The position numbers were made by a program, and so were the translations under genes. DNA of 64,000 nt, taken from contig JAHRBC010000004.1 of NCBI GenBank assembly GCA_022702545.1, forward strand, positions 3,720,001-3,784,000, read 5' to 3'. This document shows positions 1 through 11,313 of the stretch, piece after piece (within the stretch, counting starts at the first letter, position 1; every line of letters begins with the position of its first letter). A model generated the notes under the pieces. It was not told the DNA's origin. It ran no database searches and saw nothing but the letters and a program-made list of their open reading frames with translations. The DNA comes from Phycomyces nitens. Taxonomy: Eukaryota > Mucoromycota > Mucoromycetes > Mucorales > Phycomycetaceae.

Positions 1-1203
1 AGTGTCCATCTGCTCCATGTGAGACTCAGGACTGGACTCAATGTCCATGCTTTCTCCTTGTTCAAAAACAGAGAGATCACCAACTGATTCGGTACACTGG
101 AGCACTAAATCAAACTCGGCAGTGTTTCCACCACCAAAGAACGAAATAACACCCGAAGCTACTTCTTCTCCAACGACACCAACCTGTTGGACAGTGATAG
201 GATAGACATCCACAAACGGGACATCATCCACGACGGACATTTGATCACTAGACAAGTGATCACTCACATCGTCAATTGAGAGGGACTCAAAGAGAGATGC
301 CAGATCGACAATCTCATCTTCAGTCACTTTCTGCCCAAAAGCAGAAAGCTCGTCAACCGACTTGTAGATATACCAGCTTGCGTCGATTATACCTTCTCCA
401 AAGGAAGAAGGCAAACTGTGACACACGTCACTCTCAGAAGAGAGGACACTGGCTTCACAAGAAGCATCGCTATGCTTATCCTCCTGGCCAATGGTAGAAA
501 CCAAGCCAGAGGAGCTCGCAATAGGCTCAGGAAGACTAGTCTCAGATGAGACTACGTCTTCAAACATTTCTTGCATCGACGCGTCGACTTTGGTTTCCCA
601 AAGGAACGCGCGATCAAAACGGTTGCCCTTCCTTTCTCTTTCGATAAAGGTCAGCCATGGGCCTTGACCCACCAAGTCATCCTGACGTACTGGAGTGCAC
701 GCCATTCGACTATTTGCGGCCCGTTTGTTGTCTCCAAGACTCCCCAAGTCTTGACGACAGCAAGCATTGTTCCTAAGATGTCCAACAGCAGGAAAACGGC
801 GACGTTCAACAAAACAGGTGTCTTGGGTCTCAAGAGACGCGCAAGAACGCGGATAGTCCCGCGGGATACCATATACAGAGTCGTGGAAGGCAACTGCAAA
901 AAGTACTCCCACCTATGGTGCACAGGTGAGTTCAACTACATCTCCACTGTGTAGACCAATGCTAATGTCCGTCATGTCTTCAAATCCATGGAAAAATCCA
1001 ACTGAATCCTCTTCGTCATTGAAAAGCACCAGAAAAGCGATAGAGTCCATGCAGCGGGCAGAGGGACGCGAGCGGGAGCGGTCAAGTACAAACACGGTAC
1101 TTAGGAGTGGAGCAACAAAGGTCACTACTACGTAGAGTAGAGTCAGGAAGGCAGTGGCAAGACGGAATGTCTGCAAGGCAAGGTGGATGGCGGTGTTAGT
1201 CAT
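1..1203 (-). CDS. Unrecognised membrane-anchored protein, 3' part outside window
   Basis: The minus strand is open from the window start to 912, and the same frame is open from 915 up to 1320. I place the start at ATG 1203 (MTNTAIHLAL...); the frame also allows ATG 1320. The first 45 residues contain one long hydrophobic segment (ATAFLTLLYVVVTFVAPLL), likely a membrane anchor, followed by an Arg/Ser-rich stretch. The remainder is acidic and Ser-rich (MFEDVVSSETSLPE, SLSIDDVSDHL), like a disordered cytoplasmic tail. The frame is interrupted once, by TAG at 915-913, although coding sense continues on both sides. A 90-nt GT-AG intron (1002-913) would remove it in frame, so an intron is my preferred reading; a nonsense mutation is the alternative. 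I recognise no family. Confidence 0.5.
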
Positions 1204-4031
1204 GGTAATATCGACAAAAAGTGGATAAAACGAGCAAAGGAGAAAAAACGTAAACACGCCCAGAGTTGGCTTTTTTATAATTGAAAAAACAAATTGTGCT
1301 GAGGTCATCAGCGCAATCACCTGACATGTGAGAAAGAAAGGGGGTAAGGGTAGCTATTTCTGTCATACTATTGGTCTGAGCAAAGGTGTGAGAGAGTAAA
1401 GTGCGTTTGATTGATTATATTGGTTTATTTGGCTCTCACGCCAAAGGTTGTGCAACAATACATGAGAATATAAAGAGTAGTAGAGTAGTGAACTATTAAA
1501 GTAAACCATGATAAAAGGAAAGGTGTAAAGAAAGCGAGGGCTTGGACTTGTTCCTGAAGGATGGAGACAAAGTCAAAGAATAGCAGATTTTTGAATTTTT
1601 GTACTCCAGGGTGGTCTGTGCATTCCTTGTACGAAATAATGAGGATTTGGTAAGGTAGGGACACAAAAAGACCTTGACAGTTACCGGACAGACAGTTTTA
1701 TCTCAAAGAATATATAAAAAATGGTACATTGGATCATCTCAGTCAGCAGAGAAATGAAGGATTACAAGTCAAGCCATGTTGGAAAAGATGTGGTAGTCAA
1801 TCTCAAGATGTTTTCCTGGGAATAAGCGATGATCATCATATGAATGAGCCGATGGCAGAAGCCAGAGTAGTATTTGTTGCATTAAATATTGTAGCCAGTG
1901 ATTGACCTTGACCGTATATTTGAATACGTTTATGACACTAATAAAGCCTAGAATAAGCTTGCAATCAGTCTCAGGTGTCAAATAAACCAAGTATGTAAGA
2001 TTATATTGCATGGCTAATAGACTCAAATGTGAATACAGCAATGTGTTTTTTTTTGCTTGCTTTAGAGTTTCAGATAAGAGTAGCGTTTGAAATACTGACT
2101 TTAATAAACATGGTCAGTAATAAATAATTGGTTGAAACTCATATTCACCATACTCTTGATCGTCTTTACAGTCATATTTAAGCTGTCTGTAATCGTACTT
2201 TTTTGAAATAATGTCTTCCTTGTATATATTTCTATTATGCTTTATTCGTATAATCCATATCATTGTTTAATCGGCTCCCAACAATCTGAGTCCAGCTACT
2301 TTCTAACACAAGCTCAAAGCCATAACATGTATTACTCAAATATTGACAGTAGATATTCAGAATATATAATAAACAATCATCGAATACAGCAAACACAATT
2401 CTAACAATTAACGGACTGTTATAATGCATAGGAAGAGGCAAATGAAAAATATAGCATGGGAATGAATATAGATGATCAACAAGAATGAATCCATCCTATA
2501 GTAATTTTAAAAAACCTTGTTAATGCCAAGTGTAGATGCATTGCAATACTATAAAATTTATCGGCCCAACAGCTGCCCAAGATATCTAGTGAGTTATGTT
2601 CTGGTGAGCTTGCCTTTTACGAGAATATTTACACCTTTGGTGAGTCCTTTTTTGTATGACGAAAAAGTTTATTTATTCACTCGGACAGCAGGTCTTACCT
2701 CGAAGAAAGGATAGGTATATTGAGGTGAACTTTCCACACATATAAATGCGAGAGAGATTAGTAGTGATACGTACAGTAGTGAAGACAAAAAGTACATAAT
2801 GTACATATTATATAAAAAATATCATGAATATAAGAGAGGAAAAATGAAAATTGAGAGACTTATTAGAGACAGCCACATTGACAAGAATAAAAGAAACGTC
2901 CTCAAAAACTGATCTCTAGTATGTTTTCCAACCAGCTGCCATAAAGCCATTCAAAACCTAATTAGTTATTATTTGGCGAGTAGGAAGAGAGGTTGAGGGT
3001 ATAGAGCTTAAATATATTTTTTCAGTACACAGCATTTTTAATCTAAAAATTGAAAGTGGGTACTAGATGCTGGGCCATAAGTTATTTTCAAAATATTGGA
3101 TTAAGCAAAAAACCTACTGGAGTCAAGATCGTTTGTTATGTAATTATGGTATGTTCTCAACGATTCCTAATATCTGCTGAAACATAATGTGGGTGACGAT
3201 GTAATGGAAAAGAAGGAGAGGAGTCTCTTGGAGAGCAAGTTTAAACATCAAAGGCCAAATTGGTCAAATATTATAGGTACAAAAAAGATCATTAGGAAAG
3301 TGGCTATTAGCAAATGTAGATAGAAGACTTTGATAATTCAAGGTTTCTAAAAGGATAGACCGCATAAACATTTTATAAGCGTTGTTAGTCTACAGGGCTC
3401 AAGATATTTATGCAATCATACATTGAGGTGCTATCATCAAAGCCAAATAAAAGGCAGCTCCCTTGCTCAAAGACTAGATCAGCGAGGTTAAGTAAACGTT
3501 GTCTATATCTCTTGCTATTAATTGAGTAGCGGTTAAGGCCGTCATTTGAATGAGGGAGTCTTCTGGCAGCAAGCAAATACTTCCTCGAGCTGGTGCCTCT
3601 ACTACTAGTATCACACATTAGTATCTCAAAGTTCCTGGAAAGGATGTTATCATTTTTTATTACAGCCTTTGTAGTCTATAGCCAAATTTACATAATTGAG
3701 ATGGGTTGACAGTGGATTGGTATGAGGTTAGGACAATTTACTTTTGTTAGAAAGTCATCAACAATCATATCTTGTGTATATAGAGTCGGATGGGAAGAAA
3801 ATGTTTAAAGTGTGAGATTTTTGTGAGAAAAAGTGGTTTTGGCTTCACCGAGAGCTAGATACTACTATTTCTGACGTACTCAATCCGCTTCAACGTTATC
3901 AGGATGGGTGTAATTGTTGCGGCTAACTATATTACAATCTACCATACCACAGAGTTAATGAGACTTTTTCTTATTCCATTAGCGTAATAAATTGCCCTGT
4001 TTGTTTTTTTTTGGAGTATCCATAGACAGAA
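1204..4031. other. Gene-poor A+T-rich stretch
   Basis: I see no supported gene here. Short open frames exist (for example 1425-1664, 1769-2041 and 3385-3618 on the minus strand), but none has recognisable motifs, a clear splice partner or sensible composition. The minus frame at 3385-3618 (ending FDDSTSMYDCINILSP) reads most like protein and could be a relic exon; I would not call it a gene. Confidence 0.5.
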
Positions 4032-4858
4032 TTGATATTCTTAGAACATAGAAATACTAAGTATTATGCCACATTAGATACAAAACTGCGCACTGTTCTA
4101 TCAAAATATGGGTGTATGCACGACATATCCATAAACACCTTGTTTGGGTTGATTGATGGAAGTGGATACGCATATGTGGAACGTCCTCCCAGTGAGGAAG
4201 GTACTCCTCTCTCTCTTGGATTCAAGATGGAATTTGAGGATACGACCACCTTCTTGGCCGCTTGGCTCAACATGGGAGTTCACTGCTCTCAATGTCAAAC
4301 CATAGGTCATGATCTTGACAAATGCCCCAGTCGCCCTCGCAAAACACGGCCTTGCTATGGATGCCACCAAGTTGGTCACCATTGCTCTAGCTGTTCCCGT
4401 GCTGCAGAGGTTGATAACTCGTACAGGCGGGAAAGCAAGACTCTTGTGCAATATGGCCCTCCAATCCACACCAGACCTTCCGTCTCAACCTCCAAGAAAC
4501 CTGCAGGCCCATCGGTAGTAACCAAGAACCGCTTCGAGATTCTTGACCCTTACCTTTCCGCTGCTGCATCCAAGCACAATCCTGCTAATTCCGACATTGT
4601 CTCCAAGGACAAGAAGATCACCAATTCTCCAGTAGAGGGAATTAAGACCGGACCCGCTCAGCTTGAGTTCTCCAAACAGGTTGGAACCTCAATTAAACAC
4701 TTGGACTTCTCTGCGGAGGCATGAAAGACAGGGAAATTATCCCTGAAGATGATCCTGATCTTACTGATCATGATGTGGACAAAGTAGACGACCACTTTGA
4801 GACAGATATAAGAGAGGGTAGTTTGTCAGTGCACGACACCCCACACCCCCTCCAATAA
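4032..4858 (+). pseudogene. LINE ORF1 (gag-like, zinc-knuckle) fragment
   Basis: The open frame 4032-4724 carries an RRM-like tail (GSGYAYVERPP, equivalent to GNGYVYLECP in the 38-kb LINE) and then two CCHC-type knuckles, CSQCQTIGHDLDKC and CYGCHQVGHHCSSC. These bind nucleic acid in LINE ORF1 proteins. After a frame change near 4720 the reading continues as an acidic tail (EDDPDLTDHDVDKVDD) to a TAA just before ORF2. The N-terminal half found in the other copies is absent. The frameshift and 5' truncation make it non-functional. Confidence 0.7.
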
Positions 4859-4861
4859 TCT

Positions 4862-5248
4862 ATGATTAAAATCGGATCTATGAAATTTCATGGACTGGTT
4901 AAAACTAACAACCCACAGACACACTCATTTTTTGTAAGACACCTTCGTTCCTGCGGGATTAATTTACTAGCCTTTCAAGAAACCCGTACCAATACTGAAC
5001 ATCTTCAACAGATGTTTAATACCCAATTTCATGCCTAGGACTCCTTATGGTCCCTACATTGCGGCTTGGTTTCCCTTTCTCCGCACATTTCTTTTGTAAA
5101 CCCTCTCTTTAGTCCTTGTGGACGCTGTATCTCTACTACTGTCGTACATGCTAACAATATCTTTCCCTCTTTTTGTGTATGTGTTATTTATGCTCCTGCA
5201 ACCTACCGGGAATGCTCTTCTTTCGTTAATCTTAGGGGACGCTTGTAA
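4862..5248 (+). pseudogene. LINE ORF2 endonuclease-domain fragment
   Basis: From ATG 4862 the frame reads MIKIGSMKFHGLV...LLAFQETR, the opening of an exonuclease-endonuclease-phosphatase domain; the second Glu of AFQE corresponds to AIQE in the 39.9-kb copy. TAG at 5036-5038 interrupts it, after which WSLHCGLVSLSP and VIYAPATYREC continue the domain until 5248. No reverse transcriptase follows. It is a dead 5' remnant of an ORF2 that would normally be about 1,260 codons. Confidence 0.7.
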
Positions 5249-5396
5249 AGTACAGGATGTTATACAAAATATTTTCACTATTCCGGCAAAAAGCTTGAGT
5301 GCGACTACTTGGGTTTTGTCCGGCCCGCGATCCCCTGTCTTCTTACCAAACTGGATTCGTGTCCCCAAAGATCGCTGTTTTTTTTTTCGTCAATAA

Positions 5397-6226
5397 GACT
5401 TTTTTTTCATTACCCATAGATCTTGAGATGCTATATGGTCAATAGACTGCCAGCACCATATCTCACAATAAAACATAATCTTTAATCTCATACCCATGCG
5501 TGTAACTTCTCTTCCTCACTGAAAAACCCCTCGTTCACATCGCAATTGTTGTAAATGAGTATTGATTACTGCTGAATCTGAGAGTAAGACTGAAGGATAA
5601 AATAATATCCTCAGCTATTCCAGTCAAACGGATCTGCCTTTATGAGATTATCCAATACACAGATCATCATACACATAATTGATTATTATTTATTATTATT
5701 ATCGTTATCACCATAATATGGGATATACAGATATACACATATTTATCTAATGGCATCCTCATATTCCATCTACATATTTCGTTTATTATATGAATACTTG
5801 ATTGAGAGACTACAACTACAATGAATTAATAATTCTAAAACATTACCCAAGTATCTGGATCGGAATATTAAAATATTACCAATAGCATAAATGCTCTTCT
5901 TTACCAAAGCTCTCTGGCTGATCTGACTGGAGAAGTATCATATCAATAGGTCTCTCTGGATCTTTCCAGAAAGACAATACTCCTGGAAGATGACTCATCG
6001 TGATAAATATTACCAAAGCATATACTGAATTATAAATCAGAAAACATATAAATATCAGTAGTTAGTTCTGTGTAGAAACATAACCTTTTTCTTTGGAATA
6101 AACACCCTACACAAGTTCTCACGAATTCTTTCGTATCTTTCCAAGTTTATTTCTACCCACAACAGCAATGTATACAAATATCCGCCTAATCCCCCAATAT
6201 TACATATATAATAATAAATTTATTTA
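5397..6226. other. A+T-rich spacer, no gene seen
   Basis: Very A+T-rich, with simple-sequence patches such as TTATTATTATTATCG near 5690. No open frame longer than about 60 codons, no terminal repeats and no RNA gene that I can recognise. Confidence 0.6.
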
Positions 6227-7559
6227 CTAATCTTCACTATCAACATCCTCAGCTTCAGCTTCATCATCTTTATATTGTTCTTTTTCTTCATATTGTTCTC
6301 CCTCTTCATCATTATCCCAGTTGGAGTCATTTTCCAAAACAGACAGGTCAGGCCACCGAACAATTGTTCTCCATGTTTGGACTACAGCCGAGCTTACGCT
6401 TAATAGATCATTGATCTTATTGATATGTTTCTTGGTCATGGTATGGTCAATTTGGGTTTTCATCTCCAAAGCAGGTTCCTACGAAAATATACAAACAATT
6501 AAGTTAGAATGTACTGTGAGCAACAACCATTATATAATACCTTGACATAAGAAAAAATATCAATCAGTTGTTATATACTTCCTTCATTGACAAAAGATTT
6601 CGTCACAGGGTATGAAATTGTAGCGACTTTTATCAACATATATTTCTCAGGCTTCACCAAAACAAGATGGAGTAAATGGCATTCGAATCCCATAATTTGC
6701 ATAAACGGAACATATAAACTGGTCGGTTCGACTTTCAGATTCTTCAGTAAGGAGTTTAAATGCAATTTTGATACTAAAACGAGCTTCAATTTGTCGTGAT
6801 AGTACTTTCGTGCAGTACATTCTTTGGCGAATTCAGTTATTGAGCAGTCCAAAGATGTTGAGGCTGTGGTAATACGAAGATCCATTTTTGAAGTAATATT
6901 GACCTTGCTTAAAGAGCCAGGAACGGTATCACACCTAAAGTATACAATTAGTACTCTTAATTGGAATACTACTTCAGTTTCACTTTATTGAAAATGAAAT
7001 TCGTTTCTGCCTAATTCTAATTAATTTTTGGAGAGGACTTACCACTTTAAATGTGTATTGCTATACCCAAACATTTCTTCCAAGATATGGGCCCAGAACT
7101 TTAATTTGAAATCCTCCTCCGAATAGTTAATGATATTGGCATGAGAAAATAAGGAAGGTTTATATACATGCTGATTCAAACTTTTTTTTTAAAATGCAGA
7201 GAGCCATAAGTAATTTGTTTAATTTTATCAACTAAAAATACTTACATAAACCTGAAGATTTATTTTTGTGCACGTTGACCATTATTACTACCATTTGATT
7301 TTTCCAACTTGTTAAGTTTATCCTTTAAAGAATCAGAACTCTTCGTGATATCAGATAACTTTTTAGCAACAGTACTCTTGATATTGAATTTGCTTTGGTA
7401 CAATTGCTCAAACTCAAGTTTGGCATTTTCAGGCAAATTATCAAAATGGGAATCGCAGCTTTTATCAGAAAAATCATATATCTGGTTTGCAGCAGTCCTA
7501 GAGAGTATAGATTTAGTTATTGTTTTTATGGCGACGTTTTGAAAACTACTTATTACCAC
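6227..7559 (-). pseudogene. Decayed multi-exon gene of an unnamed family
   Basis: Several coding blocks lie in order on the minus strand: 7559-7260 (Lys/Asn-rich, coiled-coil-like, SLKDKLNKLEKSNGSNNG), an exon near 7140-7046 (INYSEEDFKLKFWAHILEEM), an exon from about 6935 to 6543 (MDLRITTAS...FMQIMGFECHLLHL), and 6491-6227 with an acidic C-terminus (EEGEQYEEKEQYKDDEAEAE). GTAAGT follows the second block and splices in phase to give the reading KWCDTVPG. The long exon contains an in-frame TAA (6573-6571) after FVNEGSI, with coding sense resuming as QLIDIFSYVK before the next GT; a TAA also ends the first block. From memory the style resembles a repeated family of unknown function in Mucoromycota genomes; I could not check this. 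Confidence 0.45.
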
Positions 7560-7726
7560 TTGAAGTATTCAATTTTTTTTTAACCTTTCTTGTTATTATT
7601 TTTGTATTTTTAAAAAAGGTTTGTTTCCTTTTTCATTAAAACATCCTTCTGTTTTTTTTTAGTTTTCAAAATATTGTTAATACGTAACACAAAATTTCAC
7701 ATAAAAAATAGTTCTCCTAAAAGCTA

Positions 7727-7907
7727 CTGGTTTTTTACCTTGGAGTTGGCGGTTTTGACAACATCATTGGCGTAGTAAATAATTATTGGTGATCTAAAGC
7801 AGAAGGATCAGAGGGAAAAACACCAATAGTTATTTTCTATTGCGTCAAATGTTGTCAAAACCGCCAAATAATATTGCCAAACCCGCCAATTCTAAGGAAA
7901 AAACCAG
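7727..7907. mobile_element. MITE with long terminal inverted repeats, TA target site
   Basis: The two halves are inverted copies. The ends are CTGGTTTTTT on the left and AAAAAACCAG on the right, the arms share GGCGGTTTTGACAACAT, and the inner parts pair again around CACCAATA/TATTGGTG. TA lies directly outside both ends (7725-7726 and 7908-7909), as expected for a Tc1/mariner-type target duplication. There is no coding capacity, so it would depend on a transposase in trans. The right arm has an extra ~15-20 bp block (GGCGGGTTTGGCAATATT). Confidence 0.75.
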
Positions 7908-8397
7908 TAAGTTATAAAAACGATTTAGAGAAATCGCGGTTAACATGCAACAACATTGAATCTTACCTCATTCTGCTTTTTTATTCTCTTTCTACAGATA
8001 TTGATGTACAGCTCTTGCTCTTCGTCGGCAAGCTCTTCAAGATCTCTTTGATTTTATTTAGACATGGTCTGTACTCGTGATTAGGGAGAAACAGTGGTCT
8101 TGAAAATTCTTATAAAAGTGTAATGTAAGTATTACTTTTCATATGTAACAAAACAAATGAGAAAGGTTGTGACGTACCCGTAGTCTTGCACATATCATTA
8201 GTATTCATGAGCTCTTCATTAATTTCAAAAAAGTGTTTAGATTGAGGTTCAAAGTGTGTTTCAAATCAAGTTCAGTCTCTGTTTGAATTTAATTGATTAA
8301 ATGCTTGATTTTATTTTCGAGAAATGTACCACTTGGTTCGAAAAATGGTCGATTTGAGAGTGGATGCCACTGTATTGAAATGTTCAGTTATTAGCAC

Positions 8398-9601
8398 AAC
8401 ACTAAAGGGTGACTTTTAAAATTCTCAATAGTAGCCGGCAGCTTTTTTTTTCTCTTTACTTTTGTTAAATGAGTTTATACTTTTTTATATAAGATAGCCA
8501 AGGAAATATTTGTGATGAAAATGGGCGCGATGCAATGGAATGCGAAGAAGAGATTAACCCCTTCCATTTAAAAACATTAACTCGTCTTTGACTTTACTGC
8601 AAGAAGCAAAAGATTCACCTTTTAAATTTTTATGACAGTAATCCTCAAGCCAGGGTTGTGGATTCAGTTTGTTCACTTGCTGAAAAATTCGAATCATTCA
8701 CACTGAAAGAATCAAGCGCGAGAAGTTTTCTCAAAACAGAATGCAACCTTTCATTAGAGAAAATCACTCGTCATCCAGCTCCCAGAAACGATTCAACCAG
8801 AATTGCAAACCGCATTGCAGGGGTTGAGAAATGGAGAAAAAAAGATGTGGGCTACCTTGAAAACTGTGTTTTTGTTGATGAATCAGCCCTCGATATCAAT
8901 ATGAGATCTTTAGGAGGATGGTCTAGTAAGGGTATACCAGCTATTGTAATCACTCCTACCACCAGAGTAATATCACACACAGTTTTGGGTGCAATATCGG
9001 CAAAGTATGTCGTGTCAATGGAGCTTGGAAGTCCTCAGGAACACACATTCAAAAGGCTAAAAATTGATTCTGGTAATCGCAAAAGAAAAGCACTATCAAA
9101 CCTAAAGAAGTTTGCCTCCAAAGGAACTGTCACTGACCATTATATGAATTTTATTCAGAAAACAATGGATGAAATGGATTGCATTCCAGAAATGAAAGGA
9201 TATTATATAGTTGGAGATAATGCACCAGTCCATACATCCAACGAGATTGATACTATTGTGAGAGAGAGCATATAAGTGCATTTATCTCCCTCCTTACTCG
9301 CCTGAACATAATCATATTGAGCAATTTTGGTCCATTGTTAAAAATAAGGTCAAACGTAGCCTACCTCAAACCAAAGAAGATTTCTCAACAAGAATAACTG
9401 AGGCTTGCAATAAGGCTCCTCCAGAACATCTTTGAGAATTTGTACAGCATTCGGTAAACATATTTTAAGATTGCTTAAAAGGCGAACCTATCTAATAAAA
9501 TGACACAAACAACTGTAAAAAATATCTATTGAGGATCGAAGAGACCGCCTTTTGAGAAAGTTGTAACCGCCCTTTTATTTAAAATGCCGACGTTTAGTGT
9601 T
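8398..9601 (+). mobile_element. Decayed IS630/Tc1-superfamily DNA transposon
   Basis: The transposase relic is flanked by a short imperfect inverted repeat, AACACTAAA at 8398-8406 and its complement at 9593-9601, with a TTTTAAA block a few bases inside each arm. No clean TA duplication is visible, so the boundaries are tentative. GGCGGT-type motifs near the right end (about 9541-9580) echo the arms of the nearby MITE. Confidence 0.5.
8604..9477 (+). pseudogene. DDE transposase, IS630/Tc1 superfamily (DDE_3-like)
   Basis: The main frame runs to 9275 and holds the first catalytic Asp in CVFVDESALDINM and the second in YYIVGDNAPVHTSNE. After a +1 shift in the GAGAGAGAG tract (about 9262-9270) it continues as YKCIYLPPYSPEHNHIEQFWS, supplying the Glu of the DDE triad. 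Two further stops (TGA near 9434, TAA near 9464) fall in the C-terminal helix region. The order D, D, E and the PPYSPEHNxIEQFWS block are diagnostic of this superfamily. The N-terminal helix-turn-helix is mostly lost. A frameshift plus several stops make it inactive. Confidence 0.75.
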
Positions 9602-10012
9602 ACACTAACTGTAGTGTGTGTATGTGTGTGTGCTTATAATGGTAAGAAAAAGATTGTTTCACAGATGCGCAAGCCGGACATCTAAAAAATAGTCACACTG
9701 AATTGTGCGGCCCGCAACCCCCTTTGTCTCCTCACTTAATGAATCCGTGTCCCCTAGAATTGCTGGCATGCCAGATATTAATTGTCGTTTCCCCCCTTAT
9801 GCACCTACTCTACTCACTCAGATAGTTTAGCTCCCCCCTTTATGCCATAAAGTGAATAAGTGCAATAGCCCAATAAGTCCCAGATAATAAAGCTTGTTAA
9901 ATCCCCCATTTCTGTGACATGTCATGTGTGACTATCTATTGCTTCTTCTTGCCCAATCCCCCCCGTCCCCGTCCTCGGCATTGGTGCACGAAAAGGTTGG
10001 ACGGTTTCTACA
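9602..10012. other. Spacer upstream of EAF3
   Basis: Contains a short TGTGTG-rich tract near 9612-9635 and C-rich patches around 9950-9975. It presumably includes the EAF3 promoter; I see no gene and no specific binding site that I can defend. Confidence 0.5.
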
Positions 10013-11313
10013 ATGGCTAAAGACGAAAAGAAGTTTCGGTTCGATAAAGACGAACGTGTACTTTGCTTTCATGGTCCACTCGTTTATGAAGCAAAGGTTG
10101 ACCAAACATAAATACTATTATATATATGCTTTGGATTCGCAAAATAAAAAAATAGAATTCTCATTAAACAATTTAGATCATTAAGCGCGAAAAAAGAGAT
10201 GATCCCGAAGAACCTGAAGGCTCTCATTATCTAGTGCATTACAAAGGCTGGAAACAAACGTAAGCATTGGGTTGTTCGTCTATGAGACTTGTTTTTGTAA
10301 TAAAGAAAAATATACCTACAAATTTTTTTATTATTGTTGTTGTTATTGACAGATGGGATGAATGGGTTCCTGAAGAGCGTGTCTTAAAGTACAGTGACGC
10401 CAACCTTCAAAAACAACAGCAACTAAAAGAAACTCATCTAAAACGAAAGCCATCGAGGGCTTCAGCAAACGCTTCCACATCAACCCATCCAAACGACACA
10501 ACCGAGTCTAGGCGAAAAAGAAATCGTGATTCGAGTATGGACAAGACACGAACAGAAGACGACATTAAACGACCCGAGTTCAAGCTATCTATACCTGAAG
10601 TCCTCAAAGGACTGCTTGTTGATGACTGGGAAAACGTGACAAAGAATAGACAGGTAAAAATCAATTGATTGTAAAATAAAGAAACTAGAAAAAGACTTGT
10701 TTTAATCTAAAGCCCATTGTGCTTGTGGAAGCTGGTTAATCTCCCGAGAGAGCCTACTGTAGATCAGATACTTGATTATTACAGGCAAGATTCAAGAGAA
10801 AGACGTACAATGTATGGATTCCATCAACCCAGACCCTATTTTATCAATATCAACCGTTTTTTCTTTCATGTTAGAGACGATGAGACCTTGGACGAGATTA
10901 TTCAGGGCATTAAACTCTACTTTAACAAGACGCTTGGATCATCACTTCTCTATCGGTTTGAGAAAAAGCAGTTTGAAAAGGTGCACAAGGATTATCCAGA
11001 GAGGGCTTTCAGTGATATCTATGGAGCAGAACATTTGCTAAGATTGTTTGGTAAGGTTTGGTTGGCTAGAAGAGGTGTGTCTGATCATTTGCTGTATAGT
11101 CGAGATACCATCACTGGCAAGTCAGTCTAATGTTGATACTGATACATTGGGGCAACTAAGGGACTCTTTTACGGACCTTTTGAGGTATAGATAGGAAATG
11201 GAATGAGTTTTTTTTTGCTGACATTCTTGACCGTTATTAGATTCCTGCTGGATCATGAAAAAGAGTTCTTTGCCGGAGATTACCAGCCAAACCTGGATTA
11301 TCGAGAAAGATAG
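10013..11313 (+). CDS. EAF3: EAF3/MRG15-type chromodomain and MRG-domain protein
   Basis: A subunit shared by the NuA4 histone acetyltransferase and Rpd3S-type deacetylase complexes in fungi; the chromodomain reads H3K36 methylation on transcribed chromatin. Six exons join in phase: 10013-10096, 10177-10259, 10353-10653, 10732-11050, 11100-11184 and 11241-11313 (314 aa). The chromodomain is residues ~1-80 (FDKDERVLCFHGPLVYEAKI; GSHYLVHYKGWKQTWDEWVP), with the aromatic cage residues Y, W and W visible. A basic Ser-rich linker (~85-135) follows, and the MRG domain fills the rest (LLVDDWENVTK, YGAEHLLRLF, FLLDHEKEFF). The 49-nt intron at 11051-11099 removes what would otherwise look like a frameshift. 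Length fits fungal Eaf3 (about 300-400 aa). The donor of intron 1 (GTTGAC) is weak. Confidence 0.93.

Larger units (their letters stand above)
4032..5396 (+). mobile_element. Decayed non-LTR retrotransposon (LINE) fragment
   Basis: A 5'- and 3'-truncated LINE: the second half of ORF1 (Cys-His knuckles) followed by the start of the ORF2 endonuclease domain. Order and motifs match the two longer LINEs at 38.2 and 43.8 kb, but the sequence is clearly diverged (a separate subfamily or an older insertion). It stops near a T-rich tract at 5380-5410, with no reverse transcriptase. Confidence 0.75.

Noticed and set aside
571..954. 127-codon plus-strand frame near the left end
   Set aside because: Antisense to a longer, better-composed minus-strand coding region that continues to the window start; no motifs.
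11051..11130. Frameshift in the EAF3 MRG domain
   Set aside because: A 49-nt GT-AG intron (11051-11099) restores the conserved MRG sequence, so the gene is intact.
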